Shown here: positions 46,765 to 56,921 of the stretch, one piece after another
Layout of the letters: each line of letters opens with the position of its first letter
Numbering within the stretch: position 1 is the stretch's first letter
DNA from: Pseudoalteromonas luteoviolacea S2607
GTDB taxonomy: Bacteria; Pseudomonadota; Gammaproteobacteria; Enterobacterales; Alteromonadaceae
Direction of reading: 5' to 3'
DNA: 64,000 bases
Assembly (NCBI RefSeq): GCF_001625575.1
Contig: NZ_AUXV01000072.1
Coordinates: forward strand, 186,001-250,000
Translations under genes and position numbers: made by a program
Notes under the pieces: model-generated
The model's input: only the letters and a program-made list of their open reading frames with translations
What the model was told of the DNA's origin: nothing
Databases searched by the model: none

Positions 46765-49700
46765 ATGGCACAACAGATATCAACTATGACGTTAAGAGAT
46801 AAGGTGGTTTTATCAATCGCAACATTAATTTGTGTCCTCGCCATTTTAGTTGTCAATCACTTAGACAGTGCTCTACTGCCTCCAATAAAAAGACCTGAGA
46901 TAAGCATCAATGTGACATGGCCAGGCAAGGGGGTAGAGGAAGTGCAACAAGTGTTAGTTTCCCCGCTCGAGGAGGCACTTAATGGCATTCCAAATAGCAC
47001 CCTACTATCTACCACGGTGACCGCGAGTAATGCCAATATTAACCTGTCTTTTCAGCCTGATAGTGATATGGATGATGCGTACCTCGAAACTTTAAATCGC
47101 ATTAATCAAGTCCCTGGTTGGCCAAGTGAAGTACCAGCACCGACGGTGACAAATTTTGCATCAGGAAGCAGTACTTCACTTGCCTCCATGATGTTAGTCA
47201 GCCACTCGTCCACCTCACAACAAGCCTTAATTCAGGCCTATGAAAACCATTTAAAACCCGCACTCAGTAAAATTACGGGTGTGCAAAGTGTTATCACCAG
47301 CAATAATCCCACGCAACAACGAGTAGACATCACCTTACAACACGACAAGATTAAGCGTTACGGTTTAGATATTACGCAAATTCAAAACCAGCTAAATACG
47401 TTAAGTGATGGTTCGGGAGACTACATGTACCTCGGCGATAGGCGTTACGCTCTTCATTTTTCAGGGCAGAAAAACTTTTCTGAGCTGATGTCTCTTCCTA
47501 TTGCTTATCATGAGCCGAGTTTCATCAAACTTGGTGACATTGCCACCATTGAGCAACACACGGAGCGCGAGTGGCTATTTTCCTCGGTTAATGGCAAACG
47601 GGCCTTTTATATTTATTTTCAATCTTCACCTGATATCAATGTGCTAGCAACTTTAGAGCACACTAAACAAGTCATAGCACACCTAAACCAAGGGCCGCTA
47701 GCCTCGCTAAATATGGAATTACTGCTCAGCCGTGACGACTCGAAGGCCGTAAAAAGTGCAATATCACAAGTCTATCTATCGCTGCTTTTAGGGATAGTTT
47801 TATCGAGCTTGGTCCTTTACTTTTTTATCAAACAGCATCGCTTCGTTGCGCTGATTTTTGTCTCGATTCCCGTCTGCCTTGCGGCCGTTGTTTTACTCAT
47901 GTCACTATTCGATTATAGCTTAAACGTCATAAGCCTCGCAGGCATGGCGCTTTCAATTGGTCTACTACTAGACGCCAGCATTGTGGCAGTCGACAGCATA
48001 GAACAACAACGCCGTCAGGGAGTACCCCTTGGACAAGCCATAGCCTCTGGCGTAAAGACGGTTAAAGGCGCTATCATCTCATCAACACTTTCGAGCATCG
48101 TAATATTTGTTCCAATATTACTTATGCGCAGTCCAGAAGCGCAGCTTTTTAAAGACCTTGCCTTCACAATTTCAGGCGCATTACTGGTTTCTTTACTGAG
48201 CGCTTTGTGCTTACTGCCTGTCATCGCCAGGCTATTACTGAATAAAACCACATCCCAAAGTCATACAGCCAGTAAAGTCCACCCCTTCTTTCAATCTATT
48301 TCTCAGTCCCGCTCAATTGCAATGGGTATTATAATCACACTGGTACCAATTGCATGTCTTGCTGTTTGGTTACTCACACCGCAAATGAGCTTGCTACCTA
48401 CTGCCAAAAATCGTGCGGTTCATGCTTATATTAGCTTCCAAGATCCGCTGTCTCCCAAAGCGACAGAACTACACATTGCGAAACCTATCTTATCTCGAAT
48501 AGCACAGCAAAAAAAACTTGGCCAAGCCCCGAATTACGATTTATCGGGACTATTTTGCTGGCAAGGTTTCTGCCTACTCTACTTTTACCCCCCCAAAGAA
48601 TGGGACTATGAAACATTTAGTCAATGGCTCAAATCCTCGGTCGTGCATGACTTACCGGGAACCCGCGTAACTGTGGTACAAGAAGATTTACTGCGACTCG
48701 CCCTACCCAATGCAGGTCTCAGCTACTTAGACTTGCATGGAGCAGATCGTACTTTGCTGCAATCTGCTGGTAAACAACTACTCAATCACCTTCAAAACAA
48801 GTTTACGGGCGCACAAATAAGGCCCATAAGCGAATTAACTAACAATGTTGCCAGAATAGACTTCGCGCCTAACCACTTAGCGCTGTTGCGCTATAACTTA
48901 AATTTAAACGATTTAAAAACGTACTTAGAGGCACTCACGCAAGGTATTTATTTAGGGCGATTTAATAACCAAGGGCAAAACCTGCCATTTTATTTAAAGA
49001 TACATAAATCAGAAGACCTACAAACATTACTAGGGAGAGAAGTAACTATTCCAGGTATTGGTCTCAGGCCCCTTTCAGAACTTACCGATGCTCAATTCTC
49101 TGTTGCGCCATCAAGACTGAATCGAATCAATCAACGTAGCGTTGTGACATTAAGCCTCACACCTCCTGCAAATATGAGTCAAAGTGAGTTTATCTCAGCC
49201 ATTAAACAAGAATCCAAAACCTTTCTTTCTCAGCAAGAATATAATCAAGTTATTACCTCTTGGCGTGGCAGTGCTGACCAATTAGATACATTTATGACGG
49301 AGTTTAGTCATATGTTTCTATTATCCTTGTTTATCTTGTGTGTATTACTTCGTTTGAACTTGCGCAATTGGCGACAAACCTGCGCCGTGCTATTGAGCAT
49401 GCCCCTCGCGATGTTAGGTGGCACAGTGTGTCTGCGACTCATGGGATTATTTACCAATCAGCCACTTGATATCATCACTATGATTGGGTTTATTATTTTA
49501 ATGGGACTCGTCATCAACAATGCCATTTTACTCATTAACCAATATGACCATGCACTGCAACAAGGAAAACCCCAACAGACCGCTATCATGCATGCAATTG
49601 CGGTACGCAAACGCCCTATATTTATGAGCACAGGGACCAGTATATTTGGCATGCTACCGCTTATGCTATTACCCGGTGAAGGCGCAGAAATATACCGCGG

Positions 49701-49833
49701 TTTAGCAGCCGTTATTGTCGGTGGTATGACATTCAGCGCGCTGCTCAGTATTCCATTTATGGCTGCACTCCTCTCATTGCGCATGTATTGCAGCGCCTCT
49801 ATTCCAGGGGCACTCACTGCAAAAGCGCTATAG
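46765..49833 (+). CDS. RND efflux transporter, AcrB-family permease
   Basis: The 1022-aa permease has the two-times-six helix plan with two large periplasmic loops; sequence blocks include SINVTWPGKGVEEVQQVLVSP, an SLNVISLAGMALSIGLLLDAS helix (TM4) and a GFIILMGLVINNAILLINQ helix (TM10). Compared with AcrB, Asp407 is kept (Asp403) but Asp408 is Ala404 and Lys940 is Asn918, so the proton relay differs. GGAGAG precedes the ATG and the adaptor gene ends 2 nt earlier. No outer-membrane factor gene is adjacent, so the complex must borrow a TolC-like channel. Confidence 0.88.
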   Translation: MAQQISTMTLRDKVVLSIATLICVLAILVVNHLDSALLPPIKRPEISINVTWPGKGVEEVQQVLVSPLEEALNGIPNSTLLSTTVTASNANINLSFQPDSDMDDAYLETLNRINQVPGWPSEVPAPTVTNFASGSSTSLASMMLVSHSSTSQQALIQAYENHLKPALSKITGVQSVITSNNPTQQRVDITLQHDKIKRYGLDITQIQNQLNTLSDGSGDYMYLGDRRYALHFSGQKNFSELMSLPIAYHEPSFIKLGDIATIEQHTEREWLFSSVNGKRAFYIYFQSSPDINVLATLEHTKQVIAHLNQGPLASLNMELLLSRDDSKAVKSAISQVYLSLLLGIVLSSLVLYFFIKQHRFVALIFVSIPVCLAAVVLLMSLFDYSLNVISLAGMALSIGLLLDASIVAVDSIEQQRRQGVPLGQAIASGVKTVKGAIISSTLSSIVIFVPILLMRSPEAQLFKDLAFTISGALLVSLLSALCLLPVIARLLLNKTTSQSHTASKVHPFFQSISQSRSIAMGIIITLVPIACLAVWLLTPQMSLLPTAKNRAVHAYISFQDPLSPKATELHIAKPILSRIAQQKKLGQAPNYDLSGLFCWQGFCLLYFYPPKEWDYETFSQWLKSSVVHDLPGTRVTVVQEDLLRLALPNAGLSYLDLHGADRTLLQSAGKQLLNHLQNKFTGAQIRPISELTNNVARIDFAPNHLALLRYNLNLNDLKTYLEALTQGIYLGRFNNQGQNLPFYLKIHKSEDLQTLLGREVTIPGIGLRPLSELTDAQFSVAPSRLNRINQRSVVTLSLTPPANMSQSEFISAIKQESKTFLSQQEYNQVITSWRGSADQLDTFMTEFSHMFLLSLFILCVLLRLNLRNWRQTCAVLLSMPLAMLGGTVCLRLMGLFTNQPLDIITMIGFIILMGLVINNAILLINQYDHALQQGKPQQTAIMHAIAVRKRPIFMSTGTSIFGMLPLMLLPGEGAEIYRGLAAVIVGGMTFSALLSIPFMAALLSLRMYCSASIPGALTAKAL

Positions 49834-49863
49834 GTTATTTTCTCAATACCGTTTACCTATCCC

Positions 49864-49904
49864 ATAAATGGCCTGTTCTGACAAAACTGTGCCATTTATT
49901 TTTT
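49864..49904 (+). terminator. Terminator after RND pump
   Basis: ATAAATGGC / GCCATTTAT with an 18-base loop, followed by six T. It lies 30 bp after the pump stop codon and separates it from the macroglobulin gene. Confidence 0.65.
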
Positions 49905-50017
49905 AATAGTCTTCTTCTAAGCATTTACTCTTAGATGTGATTAGTTGGATAATCACCTCATATTCATTTAAATCACTTAAAATTGTTCAATACGCTGTCA
50001 TAATATAGGGGAAAATC

Positions 50018-53000
50018 ATGAACATAAGGAATGTGCAAACATATGTCGTGCTATGCTTTTGTTTGTTCATACTGCTCGGTTGGCATACACCACTCAAAGC
50101 CGAAAATAAAACTCGTCAAGCACCACATGTCGCAATAGTCGGTTCCGGCCCTCTGGTGCCGAAAGGCAATGGTCAAGCTATACCTGTCAGCTACAAAAAT
50201 GCCAAAGAAGTCGATGTCGAAATTCTTCACCTGACTAGCCCCCATGACTTTTTAAGTAGGCACTATCTGAATGACACCATTTACCCGAGCTCTCTAGACC
50301 GCTTGAGTTACAGCTTTAATAGCGTATTCGCTGACAGATACACCCTGCCAGATCACAAACCTGAAACAACTCACAGCGCAAAACTACCTATTCCAAAGCA
50401 TTTAGCATCGGGCTGGTACATAGTAACAGTGAAAGCCGCCGGTACATTTGATGATATTAAGGTCAAACACATGCTCCTTACTGAGCTAGGTATACAAGCT
50501 CGTATTCAAAAAAGTAATGCGTTTTTCAGTGTCAATCGGTTAAAAGATGGCAGCAGTGTCTCCAATGCAAAAGTGAGTATTTACCGCAACCATAAACTGC
50601 ATAGACAAGGTCGAACTGATGAAAATGGAAACCTCCATTTCGCTTTTTCAGCGCAGCAAAACGATATCGTACTCGTAGAACATGAACAAAACGGCACGAC
50701 ACCTGAAATCGCGTTGTTACCTTTGCGAGAAGTCCCTTTAGATCTGTCCGCTTATGCACTCGGAGGGCGCCCTTACCAAGATGTAGAGGCCTATCTCTAT
50801 AGTAATCGGGATTTAGTTAGACCAGGAGATAGTCTCCCGGTTAATGTGCTATTACGTGATCACGATGGTTTTGCACATGAAAGTGAGACGCTAACGCTTA
50901 CAGTTAAAAACCCACATCAAGATGAAATCATCAAGGAGACCTTGACTGCCAGTGAGGCAGGTCTATTTCAAAAACAACTTATAACAGCAAATGATTGGCC
51001 TACAGGACGATATACCGTGGGGGTCCAATTAGATCCAAGCGCAAATCAATCCATCGGGGAGTTTCATTTTCAGCTTGAAGAATTTGTGCCAGAGCGCATG
51101 GATTTGCAAGTTACACCCGCCTCCACTTTTGTATATGCAGGTAAGAAAAACCATATAAACCTCTCGGGAAAATACTTGTTTGGTAGTCCAGCCGCAGGGA
51201 ATCAATTTACTACTGACATTTCCCACCACCCTGTGCGCCACTTTACAGGCCCTTATAAAGACTTTATCGTCGGACAAGACTTTTACTTATCTAGCCGTTA
51301 CAAATCTCTACCTAAAAAGCGTATGTCTGAGGAAGGTACTGCATCGGTCGCCATCTCGACGCCAAGTGCGCGCAACATTAAAAGCCCAATCAGCACCAAA
51401 GTATTTTTCGCATTGCAGGAGTCAGGTGGCGCAGCGGTGCAGCGCAGTGCAATATTTACTAGTTGGAAAGACACCTCAATTCCTGCACTTAAGCCATTAA
51501 CTAAAACCTTCAAATATAGCTCTGATGCCGCATTTGACGTAGCTTTGCTAAGCCCTGATGGTCAGCAGCTTGAAACCGGCAGTGTGCAGTTAACTTTGCA
51601 CTATGACCAAGGCCAATATTATTGGATGTTTGAGGAGGGCATCGGCTGGACAAGACAAAAGCAAGATCAGTGGCGTCAAGAGCAGCAAATAGTCGTCGAC
51701 TTAAATGCCACAACTACACGAGTTGAATTGCCTGTCAGCTGGGGGAATTACAAGCTCGAAGCGATGGATTTAAATAGTGGGAGCAAAACCGTACATCATT
51801 TTTACGCAGGCTGGTATCGCGGTTATCACCAATATCCTGCAAAACCGGAACATTTGCAGCTTTCGTTAGATAAAACGGCTTACTCAGGTGGAGAGCATGC
51901 GAAAATCACCTTTGATTCACCAATAGACGGAGAACTATTACTTACACTTGAAGCTGACAAAGTACTATGGTCGAAAAAACTCGCTGTAAAACAAGGCCAG
52001 TTTGAGGTGTCAATACCGATTGACCCAGCCCTGAATCGTCACGATTTATATGTAACGGCAAGTGTGTTTGGACACCAGCAGAGTGCGCCAAAACGCTATT
52101 TGGGCATTTCACCGCTTAAGCTAGATAGGGCCAATCGTGAAATTAAACTCACTGCCACACTGCCCGAGAGTATTGAACCATTACAGACCATTTCTATTCC
52201 GGTAACAGCCTCCGGCGTCACTGCGGGGGAAACAACCTGGGTGACCGTCTCAATGGTTGATAAAGGGATTATTAATCTGAGCCGATTTTCTCCGCAAAGC
52301 CCTTACGATTTTCTATTTGCGCAGCGCCGCTACAGCGGTGATATTGTAGATTTATACTCTCGACAATATGATCCTCGTCCCAATCCATTCGCACAATCAC
52401 GGTTTGGTAGTGATAACAATAGTAATAACACCAACCGTAATGACGACTTGGTTGAGAGCAAAACCATCCAGTTGATGTCTAACCCCGTGAAAGTCGTTAA
52501 TGGAGAAGCACGCATTGAGCTTACCCTTCCAGACTACAGTGGCGAGGCTCAGCTAATCGTAACGGCGTTCAACGATGTACAAGTAGGCCAATTAGTCCAA
52601 GATCAAATCATTCGTATGCCATTGGTTGCAGAGCTCAGTGTGCCACGCTTTTTAGTCCCCGGAGACCTCTCCAGTGTTGCAATTGACTTGCACAATATCA
52701 GCGGTGAAACAAAGCAACTCAGCGTCAACCTACTGGCTGATACAGGGGTTCAAATAACAAACCAAACTGAGCAGCACATTGAACTTGAACATGGAAAACG
52801 CTGGAGTCATGCGCAATCTATTATGGTCTCCAAAACTAGTCCTGATGATATCGTCACTTTTACTTTAACAGTTCAAGGTCAAGATATAGAAGTCAACAGA
52901 AGTTGGCGTGTGCCAATCAAATATTTAGAGCCAAAGGCAACCAATGTCACCACTCATATGCTTGAATCTGGCAAGTCCCTGACGATTAACCAAGCTAGTT

Positions 53001-54514
53001 GGTCAGGGCTCAATATGATTGCAGGTAAAGAGGGCAAACTATTGATAAGTCATGTCCCGATACTGAACATTGCCGAATATGCTGCAGAATTACACTCTTA
53101 TCCGTATGGTTGCGCAGAACAAACCACCAGTAAAGCGTGGCCATTCGCACTCAAACATCCCCAGCTTAAACGCTTCCAACAAAGCGCGCTAAGTCAAAAC
53201 ACCAAGCTCAACAGCAATGAAGATTTTTTAAGCGCAACCGTTAAACGCTTAAAAACAATGCAAAAAACAACGGGAGGTTTTGGCCTATGGGGTAGCTACA
53301 GCGTAGAAAAACCTTGGCTAACTGTCTATGTAACCGATCTACTCACCCATATTGATAAAAACTATCCAGAGATAGTGCCCCAAAACATGCTCCAAGACGC
53401 CCAATATCGCGTAATTAGGTACGCGCGTGGTGACTTTGTGGATGGCCTGACTAGCCGTAAGGAAGAAGCTACAGCAGCAAAAAGCTATGCCGCTTATTTT
53501 TCTAGCCGTATGGGTAAAGTAAGTTACAGTGATATTGAAGCATTGCACCTTCGAACTCATCCATCTCAACTTAGTTTGCTACATTTGGCCGCAGCGTATG
53601 CCAATACTGGCGCAAGTGCACAAAGCACAGCACTACTTAATCAATACGAACAGCAAACAAGAAGTCAGCACTATTTTTATGACTATGGCAGTGATATTCG
53701 AGATCAAGCATTAGCGACATTAGCCTTGGATGATATCGCTCAATTACAAGATTTAAGGGATCAGGCACATAAACTACGTAGCACACTACTTGAACAACTT
53801 CCAGAGCAGGTAACTGCGCAATCTTGGCTAAGCACACAAGAACGAGCAGCTCTACTGCGCGGAGCGGTATCAGCTACCCAACACAACCAACAAACGCTAA
53901 AAGTGCAAATTAATCAGGAGCAACTCATACACACAGGCCAGCTGGAAAAAGCGCTAAAACCAGGCACAACGGTCACAAATACAGGCAGCAAAAGTTTGTA
54001 TGTTCAGCAGTTAGCTAAAGGCTATGTAAGATATGATGATAACATTGCAAACCAAGTGAACCCGTTTAATACCATCAATATGAAACACTTATTGCGACGT
54101 TGGTTCACCTTAGATGGTCAACCTATGGATGACAACCTCTCGTTAAAAGTTGGCGATCGCGTTGTAGTAGTACTAGACGTTCACAGCAAAGAGCGTATTC
54201 ATGATGCACTGCTGGTTGACCATATCCCAGCAGGGTTTGTTCTTGAAAACCCAGCATTACTTCAAGAGTTAAATATTGAGCTACTACTGCCTGATGGGGT
54301 CATTTTGGCCAATACTGAGCACCAAGAATATCGTCACGACCGATATGTCGCCGCAGCAGATATCCGTAAAGGAAAACAGCAATTTGCTTACCTCCTCAGA
54401 GCTGAAATCCCAGGCATATATGGCAACCCACCTAGCTTTATGGAATCCATGTACCGTCCACAAAAGCATGTGCTTTATACACAATACCCCTCTACACTCT
54501 CCATTGAGCGTTAG
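50018..54514 (+). CDS. Bacterial alpha-2-macroglobulin, YfhM-like
   Basis: This 1498-aa envelope protein traps attacking proteases. It has a signal peptide (about 1-28), MG-type beta-sandwich domains, a DLSAYALGGRPYQDVEAYLYSNRDLVRPGD region, VSMVDKGIINLSRF near 744, and the thioester motif CAEQ at residues 1032-1035 in PYGCAEQTTSK, which is intact and in the right place, followed by the alpha-helical toroid. E. coli YfhM (1653 aa) is a lipoprotein, but here no lipobox Cys is seen after the hydrophobic stretch. pbpC follows, as in E. coli yfhM-pbpC. The ATG follows GGGGAAAATC. Confidence 0.88.
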   Translation: MNIRNVQTYVVLCFCLFILLGWHTPLKAENKTRQAPHVAIVGSGPLVPKGNGQAIPVSYKNAKEVDVEILHLTSPHDFLSRHYLNDTIYPSSLDRLSYSFNSVFADRYTLPDHKPETTHSAKLPIPKHLASGWYIVTVKAAGTFDDIKVKHMLLTELGIQARIQKSNAFFSVNRLKDGSSVSNAKVSIYRNHKLHRQGRTDENGNLHFAFSAQQNDIVLVEHEQNGTTPEIALLPLREVPLDLSAYALGGRPYQDVEAYLYSNRDLVRPGDSLPVNVLLRDHDGFAHESETLTLTVKNPHQDEIIKETLTASEAGLFQKQLITANDWPTGRYTVGVQLDPSANQSIGEFHFQLEEFVPERMDLQVTPASTFVYAGKKNHINLSGKYLFGSPAAGNQFTTDISHHPVRHFTGPYKDFIVGQDFYLSSRYKSLPKKRMSEEGTASVAISTPSARNIKSPISTKVFFALQESGGAAVQRSAIFTSWKDTSIPALKPLTKTFKYSSDAAFDVALLSPDGQQLETGSVQLTLHYDQGQYYWMFEEGIGWTRQKQDQWRQEQQIVVDLNATTTRVELPVSWGNYKLEAMDLNSGSKTVHHFYAGWYRGYHQYPAKPEHLQLSLDKTAYSGGEHAKITFDSPIDGELLLTLEADKVLWSKKLAVKQGQFEVSIPIDPALNRHDLYVTASVFGHQQSAPKRYLGISPLKLDRANREIKLTATLPESIEPLQTISIPVTASGVTAGETTWVTVSMVDKGIINLSRFSPQSPYDFLFAQRRYSGDIVDLYSRQYDPRPNPFAQSRFGSDNNSNNTNRNDDLVESKTIQLMSNPVKVVNGEARIELTLPDYSGEAQLIVTAFNDVQVGQLVQDQIIRMPLVAELSVPRFLVPGDLSSVAIDLHNISGETKQLSVNLLADTGVQITNQTEQHIELEHGKRWSHAQSIMVSKTSPDDIVTFTLTVQGQDIEVNRSWRVPIKYLEPKATNVTTHMLESGKSLTINQASWSGLNMIAGKEGKLLISHVPILNIAEYAAELHSYPYGCAEQTTSKAWPFALKHPQLKRFQQSALSQNTKLNSNEDFLSATVKRLKTMQKTTGGFGLWGSYSVEKPWLTVYVTDLLTHIDKNYPEIVPQNMLQDAQYRVIRYARGDFVDGLTSRKEEATAAKSYAAYFSSRMGKVSYSDIEALHLRTHPSQLSLLHLAAAYANTGASAQSTALLNQYEQQTRSQHYFYDYGSDIRDQALATLALDDIAQLQDLRDQAHKLRSTLLEQLPEQVTAQSWLSTQERAALLRGAVSATQHNQQTLKVQINQEQLIHTGQLEKALKPGTTVTNTGSKSLYVQQLAKGYVRYDDNIANQVNPFNTINMKHLLRRWFTLDGQPMDDNLSLKVGDRVVVVLDVHSKERIHDALLVDHIPAGFVLENPALLQELNIELLLPDGVILANTEHQEYRHDRYVAAADIRKGKQQFAYLLRAEIPGIYGNPPSFMESMYRPQKHVLYTQYPSTLSIER

Positions 54515-54533
54515 TATTGTTTAACAACCACAC

Positions 54534-54561
54534 GGCAGATAGCTTTACCCTGCTATCTGCC
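54534..54561 (+). terminator. Hairpin between macroglobulin gene and pbpC
   Basis: GGCAGATAGC / GCTATCTGCC, 10-bp perfect stem with loop TTTACCCT, 17 bp after the stop and 21 bp before pbpC. The T tract is weak, so it may only attenuate pbpC expression. Confidence 0.55.
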
Positions 54562-54582
54562 TATTAACTTAGTCGTAATGCA

Positions 54583-56772
54583 ATGACCATCAAAAAAATT
54601 TTTGTCGCTATCTCATTTGTCCTATTCATGCTGATTATGGTGAGCATCGTTTGGTTTATTACGCATCCACTTCCCCCAATTTACCCAGATGGGCCAGCAA
54701 CGCGTATCACCGCCAGTGACCATGTGACCCTGCGCGCATTTGGTGATGCTAAAGGCGTGCATCGTTATCATATTGAGTCAAAAGACGTAAACAGCTTTTA
54801 TCTTAAAGCCCTATTGCACTATGAAGATCGTTGGTTTTACTACCACTATGGCGTAAACCCCTTGTCACTATTTAGGGCTGCAGGACAGTGGATTATGCAT
54901 GGTAAAATCATATCTGGGGGTTCCACCCTTACGATGCAAGTTGCAAGATTGATTGACCCTCATGACAGAACCATCACAGGGAAACTGCATCAGATAGCCC
55001 GTGCAGTGCAACTCGAATGGTATTACTCTAAAGACGAAATTCTCAACTTTTATCTAAATTTGGCACCATTTGGGGGCAATATTGAGGGTGTTGCTGCTGC
55101 TTCAATCAAGTATTTTGGCAAACATCCTAAATTACTCAATAAAAATGAAGCGGCGTTACTCGTTGTACTCCCTCAGCAGCCTTCTCGCTACCGTCCTGAC
55201 CGCTACAAAGACAAGGCTAAAGCAATGCGCAACAAAGTGCTAGCAAGGTTGAAAGACGGTCATTTAATCAATGCTGCGCAGCTGGACTTGCTGGTTGATG
55301 AGCCCATCCAGTTATTTACACGCACTCACCCCCCTTTAGCACCTTTATTAAGTCGCTATTTAAAAAGCCAACACCCAAAAAACCACACTATCAACACCAC
55401 CATCGATTTTGAACTACAAAGCCGTCTCAACACAATGATGAAGCGCATCAGCGGTCAATTACCGCGTAAGGCGTCGGCCGCAGCCGTCATTGTACAAAAT
55501 CGCAGTGCTGAGGTAATCGCGTATCAAGGCTCTGTTAATTTCAGTGACCTTAGCCGTTTTGCGCATGTTGATATGGCACGGGCTATCCGCTCTCCGGGCT
55601 CTACGTTAAAACCGTTTATCTACGGACAAGCATTAGATATGGGGTTGATCCACAGCAAGAGCTTATTAAGTGATGTACCCAGTAATTTCAATGGCTACAA
55701 ACCTCAAAATCTAAATGGCTATTTCAGTGGTCCGGTAAGCGCGGAGCAAGCATTACAAAAGTCGCTCAATGTACCGGCAATACAACTCCTTAATCGCATC
55801 ACACCACAACGATTTGAAGATAAATTAGCGGCAGCCAATATTCATCTCATACACCAAGATGCAAACTTAGCTGTGGGCCTCGGTGGCACAGGGACCAATC
55901 TAATCACGCTGGCAAAACTGTATCGAGCATTGGCCAATCACGGCAAAGTAACTAAACTGCAAACACTAAAAACAGACAAAGTGCAGTTACCGTTAGGCAA
56001 TCAGCCACAACCCGAAGCAAGTACAATCTTGAGTCCTGAAAGCAGCTGGATTTTGTTTCAGATGCTTAGCTCGCAGAGTGCGCCAGACAGGGTTATTCCC
56101 TCAATTCGCAGAAAGATTGCCTGGAAAACAGGCACAAGTTATGGCTATCGAGATTTTTGGTCTGTCGGTGTCAGCCCTGACTATACTGTTGCAGTCTGGG
56201 TAGGACGACCTGACGCCAGTCCGATGTTAGGGTACTTGGGTGCCACACAAGCTGCACCAATTATGTTTGATGCATTTGATCTGTTACCCGAAGATCAAAA
56301 TCCGCTCGTGAAACCCGCGGGGGTCCAGCAGACTTTAATCTGTTGGCCAAGTGGCAGAGCCTTGGCTCAGGTGCAACCAGAAGACTGTAAAGAGCAGCAC
56401 CTTGCGTTCACTATCAATGGTATGACACCACCGAGTATGGACCTATATGGAAGCTTTACCGTGTCATCGCAATGGCCGAGCAAATTAGCCCAGTGGTTGA
56501 TGTCAGAAAAAGCTATACAACCTAGCATGTTGCTAAACCAATTCGCCGCGCCACCAACGATTACCTCGCTAAAAAGTGGTCAGCATTATTATCGTTCGCA
56601 ATTAGATATTTTGCCTCTCACTTCATCTCATACAGAGAAAACCCAGTGGTTTATCAACCATAAGCCCATTGCCGAGCCTCAATTACATCTCAGTGATTAC
56701 CTTGGAGAAACGGTGGTGTCGGCGTGTATCGATACACACTGCGATAAACACACAATCTTTATTCACCCCTAG
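54583..56772 (+). CDS. pbpC: Penicillin-binding protein 1C
   Basis: PbpC is an inner-membrane bifunctional murein synthase (729 aa). It has a TM anchor (8-27), a GT51 glycosyltransferase domain with Glu81 in HYEDRWFYYHYG and SGGSTLTMQVARLI, a transpeptidase domain with Ser340-Lys343 (STLK), Ser394-Asn396 (SLN) and KTGTS at 515, and a C-terminal BiPBP_C domain (about 640-729). All catalytic motifs are intact. It lies after the alpha-2-macroglobulin gene, as in E. coli, and the two products are thought to repair and protect the wall together. Confidence 0.92.
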   Translation: MTIKKIFVAISFVLFMLIMVSIVWFITHPLPPIYPDGPATRITASDHVTLRAFGDAKGVHRYHIESKDVNSFYLKALLHYEDRWFYYHYGVNPLSLFRAAGQWIMHGKIISGGSTLTMQVARLIDPHDRTITGKLHQIARAVQLEWYYSKDEILNFYLNLAPFGGNIEGVAAASIKYFGKHPKLLNKNEAALLVVLPQQPSRYRPDRYKDKAKAMRNKVLARLKDGHLINAAQLDLLVDEPIQLFTRTHPPLAPLLSRYLKSQHPKNHTINTTIDFELQSRLNTMMKRISGQLPRKASAAAVIVQNRSAEVIAYQGSVNFSDLSRFAHVDMARAIRSPGSTLKPFIYGQALDMGLIHSKSLLSDVPSNFNGYKPQNLNGYFSGPVSAEQALQKSLNVPAIQLLNRITPQRFEDKLAAANIHLIHQDANLAVGLGGTGTNLITLAKLYRALANHGKVTKLQTLKTDKVQLPLGNQPQPEASTILSPESSWILFQMLSSQSAPDRVIPSIRRKIAWKTGTSYGYRDFWSVGVSPDYTVAVWVGRPDASPMLGYLGATQAAPIMFDAFDLLPEDQNPLVKPAGVQQTLICWPSGRALAQVQPEDCKEQHLAFTINGMTPPSMDLYGSFTVSSQWPSKLAQWLMSEKAIQPSMLLNQFAAPPTITSLKSGQHYYRSQLDILPLTSSHTEKTQWFINHKPIAEPQLHLSDYLGETVVSACIDTHCDKHTIFIHP

Positions 56773-56921
56773 GTATACAGCACAGAGTTAAATTGCGTTT
56801 TATTTCCTAAAATAAATACAAACTCCCCTACAGCAGGTTTAGATATTCGCTGCGGTTCTGCTAAACTCTGGGTTGTTAGCGTAGCGTTTAAGCTCAAGAA
56901 TGAAAAAAGGTGAATGTAACT

